Below are positions 5,960 to 7,633 of a stretch of DNA of 7,633 nt, piece by piece. Under the pieces are notes generated by a model, which did no database searches, was not told where the DNA came from, and worked only from the letters and a program-made list of their open reading frames with translations. The DNA is from a bacterium (lineage in GTDB: Bacteria; Chloroflexota; Dormibacteria; Aeolococcales; Aeolococcaceae). The stretch covers positions 1-7,633 of the forward strand of contig JAJZMA010000024.1 in assembly GCA_021850405.1 (NCBI GenBank), in the 5' to 3' direction. The first letter of the stretch is position 1. Each line of letters opens with the position of its first letter. Position numbers and translations under genes: made by a program.

Positions 5960-6232
5960 TTCTCTTTTGCAGAACTCCCGGTTTCAGCGGCACGCCAACA
6001 GTTGGCCGACATTATTGCTCGTGTGCGCGCGGAGCACACACCCATCTATCTGCTCAGGTGTGGTCATCGGGTGGCGGCCGTTATCGACGCTGACGATCTC
6101 AGTGGCATCCTGAAACTGGCCGAAGACATGGAAGACATTCGTGCTGCTGAAGCAGCTCGTGCTGAGATGCGGGCTATGGGCGAGACTCCGGTACCCTGGG
6201 AGGAAATGAAGGCCGATCTCGGCTTGGCATGA
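5957..6232 (+). CDS. Phd/YefM-family antitoxin of a type II toxin-antitoxin system
   Basis: This 91-residue protein neutralises the adjacent RelE-like toxin and probably represses the operon. The N-terminal DNA-binding half carries the family pattern: PVSAARQQLADIIARV (8-23, equivalent to the common vSeaR...l..ll..v), then a strand ending in a GHRVAAVIDADDL turn (36-48), as in Phd/YefM. The C-terminal half (about 50-91) is helical and acidic, with alternating charged and Ala residues (EDMEDIRAAEAARAE). It ends in a WEEMKADLGLA tail of the kind that wraps the toxin. I chose the ATG at 5957 because family homology begins right after it. GTG 5942 and upstream codons in this frame lack a ribosome binding site. 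Two TGTACA palindromes cover the start. The stop overlaps the toxin start as ATGA, giving tight translational coupling. Confidence 0.88.
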   Translation: MFSFAELPVSAARQQLADIIARVRAEHTPIYLLRCGHRVAAVIDADDLSGILKLAEDMEDIRAAEAARAEMRAMGETPVPWEEMKADLGLA

Positions 6233-6489
6233 CCTACAAGGTAACCGTGTCTCCCATGGCTGTGCGCCAGCTGCGCAAGTTCGACCCGAATGGTAGGAGG
6301 CGCATGCAGGCCGCCATTGAGCTGCTGGCTGTTGAGCCGCGTCCGCCTGCCGCGGCCGAGCTCTCTGGTGGCTCGGGTGAGTGGCGCGTTCGTACGGGTA
6401 GCTACCGGATTATCTACGGGATCGACGACAATAAGCTTGTTGTTCTGGTTTTCTGCATGGGCCATCGTCGCGAGATTTATCAGCGCTAG
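6229..6489 (+). CDS. relE: RelE-family mRNA interferase toxin
   Basis: This 86-residue protein is of standard length for RelE/ParE-superfamily toxins. RelE members enter the ribosomal A site and cleave mRNA, stopping translation until the antitoxin is restored. The start MTYKVTVSPMAVRQLRKF is the usual first strand and helix. EWRVRTGSYRIIYGIDDNKLVVLVFCMGHRREIY covers the conserved beta-sheet core, quoted here in part: WRVRTGSYRIIY at about 52-63 and GHRREIY at about 78-84. Arg60, Arg80 or Arg81 and Tyr84 lie where RelE has its catalytic Arg and Tyr residues. The GHRREIY ending favours RelE over ParE (gyrase poison), though this call rests on motif shape. It starts inside the antitoxin stop (ATGA). 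A Phd/YefM antitoxin with a RelE toxin is a known mixed pairing. Confidence 0.92.
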   Translation: MTYKVTVSPMAVRQLRKFDPNGRRRMQAAIELLAVEPRPPAAAELSGGSGEWRVRTGSYRIIYGIDDNKLVVLVFCMGHRREIYQR

Positions 6490-6563
6490 GTGACACTGGC
6501 GTGAAAACCCGGGTGGGTAAGACTGCTGTATCCTGGGCACTGTCGCTGGCTTACTCCCGTCAG

Positions 6564-6582
6564 TTTCCGGCGGTCGCCGAAA
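6564..6582. terminator. Weak hairpin between convergent genes
   Basis: CGGC (6568-6571) pairs with GCCG (6576-6579) around a GGTC loop. TTT (6564-6566) pairs with AAA (6580-6582) after a one-base bulge. It lies between the convergent toxin and aminotransferase genes and could act as a bidirectional terminator. The stem is short and has no T-run beyond it on the plus strand, so the call is weak. Confidence 0.2.
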
Positions 6583-6693
6583 ATCAGGACACACTCGCGC
6601 ATGGCACGCAGTAGTGCAGGCATACGTCTGGGTGTTCTCCTGGCTCCCGGGCTGGCAGCATGTGCAGTCCGGCAAAGGGAGAGTGTGGCCATG

Positions 6694-7633
6694 TTAGCCA
6701 GTAGCCAGTTCCTGCGAGATTATCTGTAGCGCTGGTAGTACTGTTTCCCTGCCTCCAGTTACGCAAAGGCGCAGCGCTGAAGGCGCGCCAAATGCTATTC
6801 CGGGAGCAACTATCACGCCACGCTCGGCCAGTTTCTCACAGAGTGGCAGGGCGTCTTCCCCGGTTGACTGAATCCAGAGGTAGATGCCACCGTCTGGCAT
6901 TTGGGCACTTATTCCGAGCTTTTCTGCAGCAGACACCAGATCCTGCATGAGTGTGGCAGCGGGCCTGGGATCTATCATGAGAGTGTCCAGATGGAGCAGC
7001 GCCATCTGTGCGGTTGCGGGAGCATTTATCTGCCCCATGCACCGCATCGTTGCCTCAAGAGTGCTCAGGAACTGCCTGGTGCGCAACATCTCGGGCAGCA
7101 CCATGTAGCCTATCCGCTCTCCTGCCAGGCCAAGATCCTTTGAATAGGAGCGCACCCTGAACGTAAGGGGCCAGCTCCGTTCTAGCAGGTCGGCGCCAGC
7201 TGTTGCTCCCTGGCAGTAGGTTAGCTGGTGGTATACCTCATCCAGCAGCACTGGTATCATCCTGCCGGTTTTTTTCTTGTTTGCAAGCAGGATGTCCACA
7301 ATGCCCCTTGCTTCGTCCACAGTCATGACATGCCCAGAAGGGTTGTTTGGGCTATTTATGATTACGGCTGCTGCAGTGGGGGAGATGGCCGCCTCAAATT
7401 CAGCCAGATTCAGGGAGCTGTTGTCCTGCGGCAAAGGTGGTATCGCCACAAAGGCAGCCCCTGCAGCACGACTCCAGCTGGCAAATTCCGCAAAGAAGGG
7501 AGCAAACCCTATCACTGTGCTCTCGGGGTTGACCAGTGCCCGCAGCAGGACAGATAGTGCACCTGCTGCGCCACTGGTCATTACTATGGCTTCAACCGGA
7601 AGGCCCGCCTCAGCAGCAACCCGCTCGCGTACC
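6694..7633 (-). CDS. PLP-dependent aminotransferase class I/II (N-terminus beyond the window)
   Basis: This is a fold-type I aminotransferase, cytoplasmic, using pyridoxal phosphate to move amino groups between an amino acid and a 2-oxo acid. The frame is open to the right edge. 312 residues are visible, against about 390 for the family, so roughly the first 75-90 are missing. Counting from the internal Met at 7581, the landmarks are TSGAAGAL (2-9, cofactor phosphate loop), INSPNNPSG (75-83) and LDEVYH (113-118), whose Asp contacts the pyridine nitrogen. SYSKDLGLAGERIGY (145-159) has the Schiff-base Lys148, and RLCVT (271-275) has the Arg expected to bind the substrate carboxylate. All key residues are present, so the visible part looks functional. 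The Met at 7581 is not the start: upstream codons (VRERVAAEAGLPVEAIV) continue the family sequence. Substrate cannot be assigned. It is convergent with the toxin gene. Confidence 0.95.
   Translation of the reverse strand, partial: VRERVAAEAGLPVEAIVMTSGAAGALSVLLRALVNPESTVIGFAPFFAEFASWSRAAGAAFVAIPPLPQDNSSLNLAEFEAAISPTAAAVIINSPNNPSGHVMTVDEARGIVDILLANKKKTGRMIPVLLDEVYHQLTYCQGATAGADLLERSWPLTFRVRSYSKDLGLAGERIGYMVLPEMLRTRQFLSTLEATMRCMGQINAPATAQMALLHLDTLMIDPRPAATLMQDLVSAAEKLGISAQMPDGGIYLWIQSTGEDALPLCEKLAERGVIVAPGIAFGAPSALRLCVTGGRETVLPALQIISQELATG

Noticed and set aside
6064..6675. Minus-strand frame of 203 codons
   Set aside because: Antisense to both toxin-antitoxin genes, which carry clear family motifs.

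Overview
The window is bacterial chromosomal DNA of moderately high GC with mixed codon use. Several features suggest a Gram-positive lineage such as Actinomycetota: a lipoprotein built from repeated Cys-x5-Cys blades, GC-rich third positions, and one gene (the antitoxin) with no Shine-Dalgarno sequence that may be leaderless. The lineage is an inference; no rRNA or marker gene is present.

Layout, left to right. (1) A dienelactone hydrolase-family gene lies on the minus strand (148-891). (2) An 890-base stretch follows, with little recognisable coding. It holds a strong 18-bp hairpin (994-1043), a helically phased set of GGTCAC half-sites (1115-1198), and a small unrecognised ORF with an excellent ribosome binding site (from 1278) that may be frameshifted. 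(3) A two-gene plus-strand unit encodes a membrane-anchored exported protein (1826-2419) and a lipoprotein with seven or eight Cys-pair repeats (2432-3595). Both are probably extracytoplasmic and are likely co-transcribed, being 12 bases apart. (4) A group II intron of about 1.92 kb (3852-5771) carries an intact reverse transcriptase/maturase of 440 residues without an endonuclease domain. Domains V and VI fold well and fix the 3' end. If spliced, the flanking exons join in frame into a 75-codon ORF (3720-3851 plus 5772-5867) that has its own strong ribosome binding site. (5) A type II toxin-antitoxin pair follows: a Phd/YefM-like antitoxin (5957-6232) and a RelE-family toxin (6229-6489), overlapping by ATGA. 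Two TGTACA palindromes 30 bp apart cover the antitoxin start and are probable autoregulatory operators. (6) A class I/II PLP aminotransferase on the minus strand (6694 to beyond the right edge) lacks its N-terminus.

The metabolic genes at the two edges look like ordinary chromosome. The centre looks like accessory DNA: an intron, a toxin-antitoxin pair and exported proteins of unknown role. I see no rRNA, tRNA, CRISPR array, transposase or phage gene.
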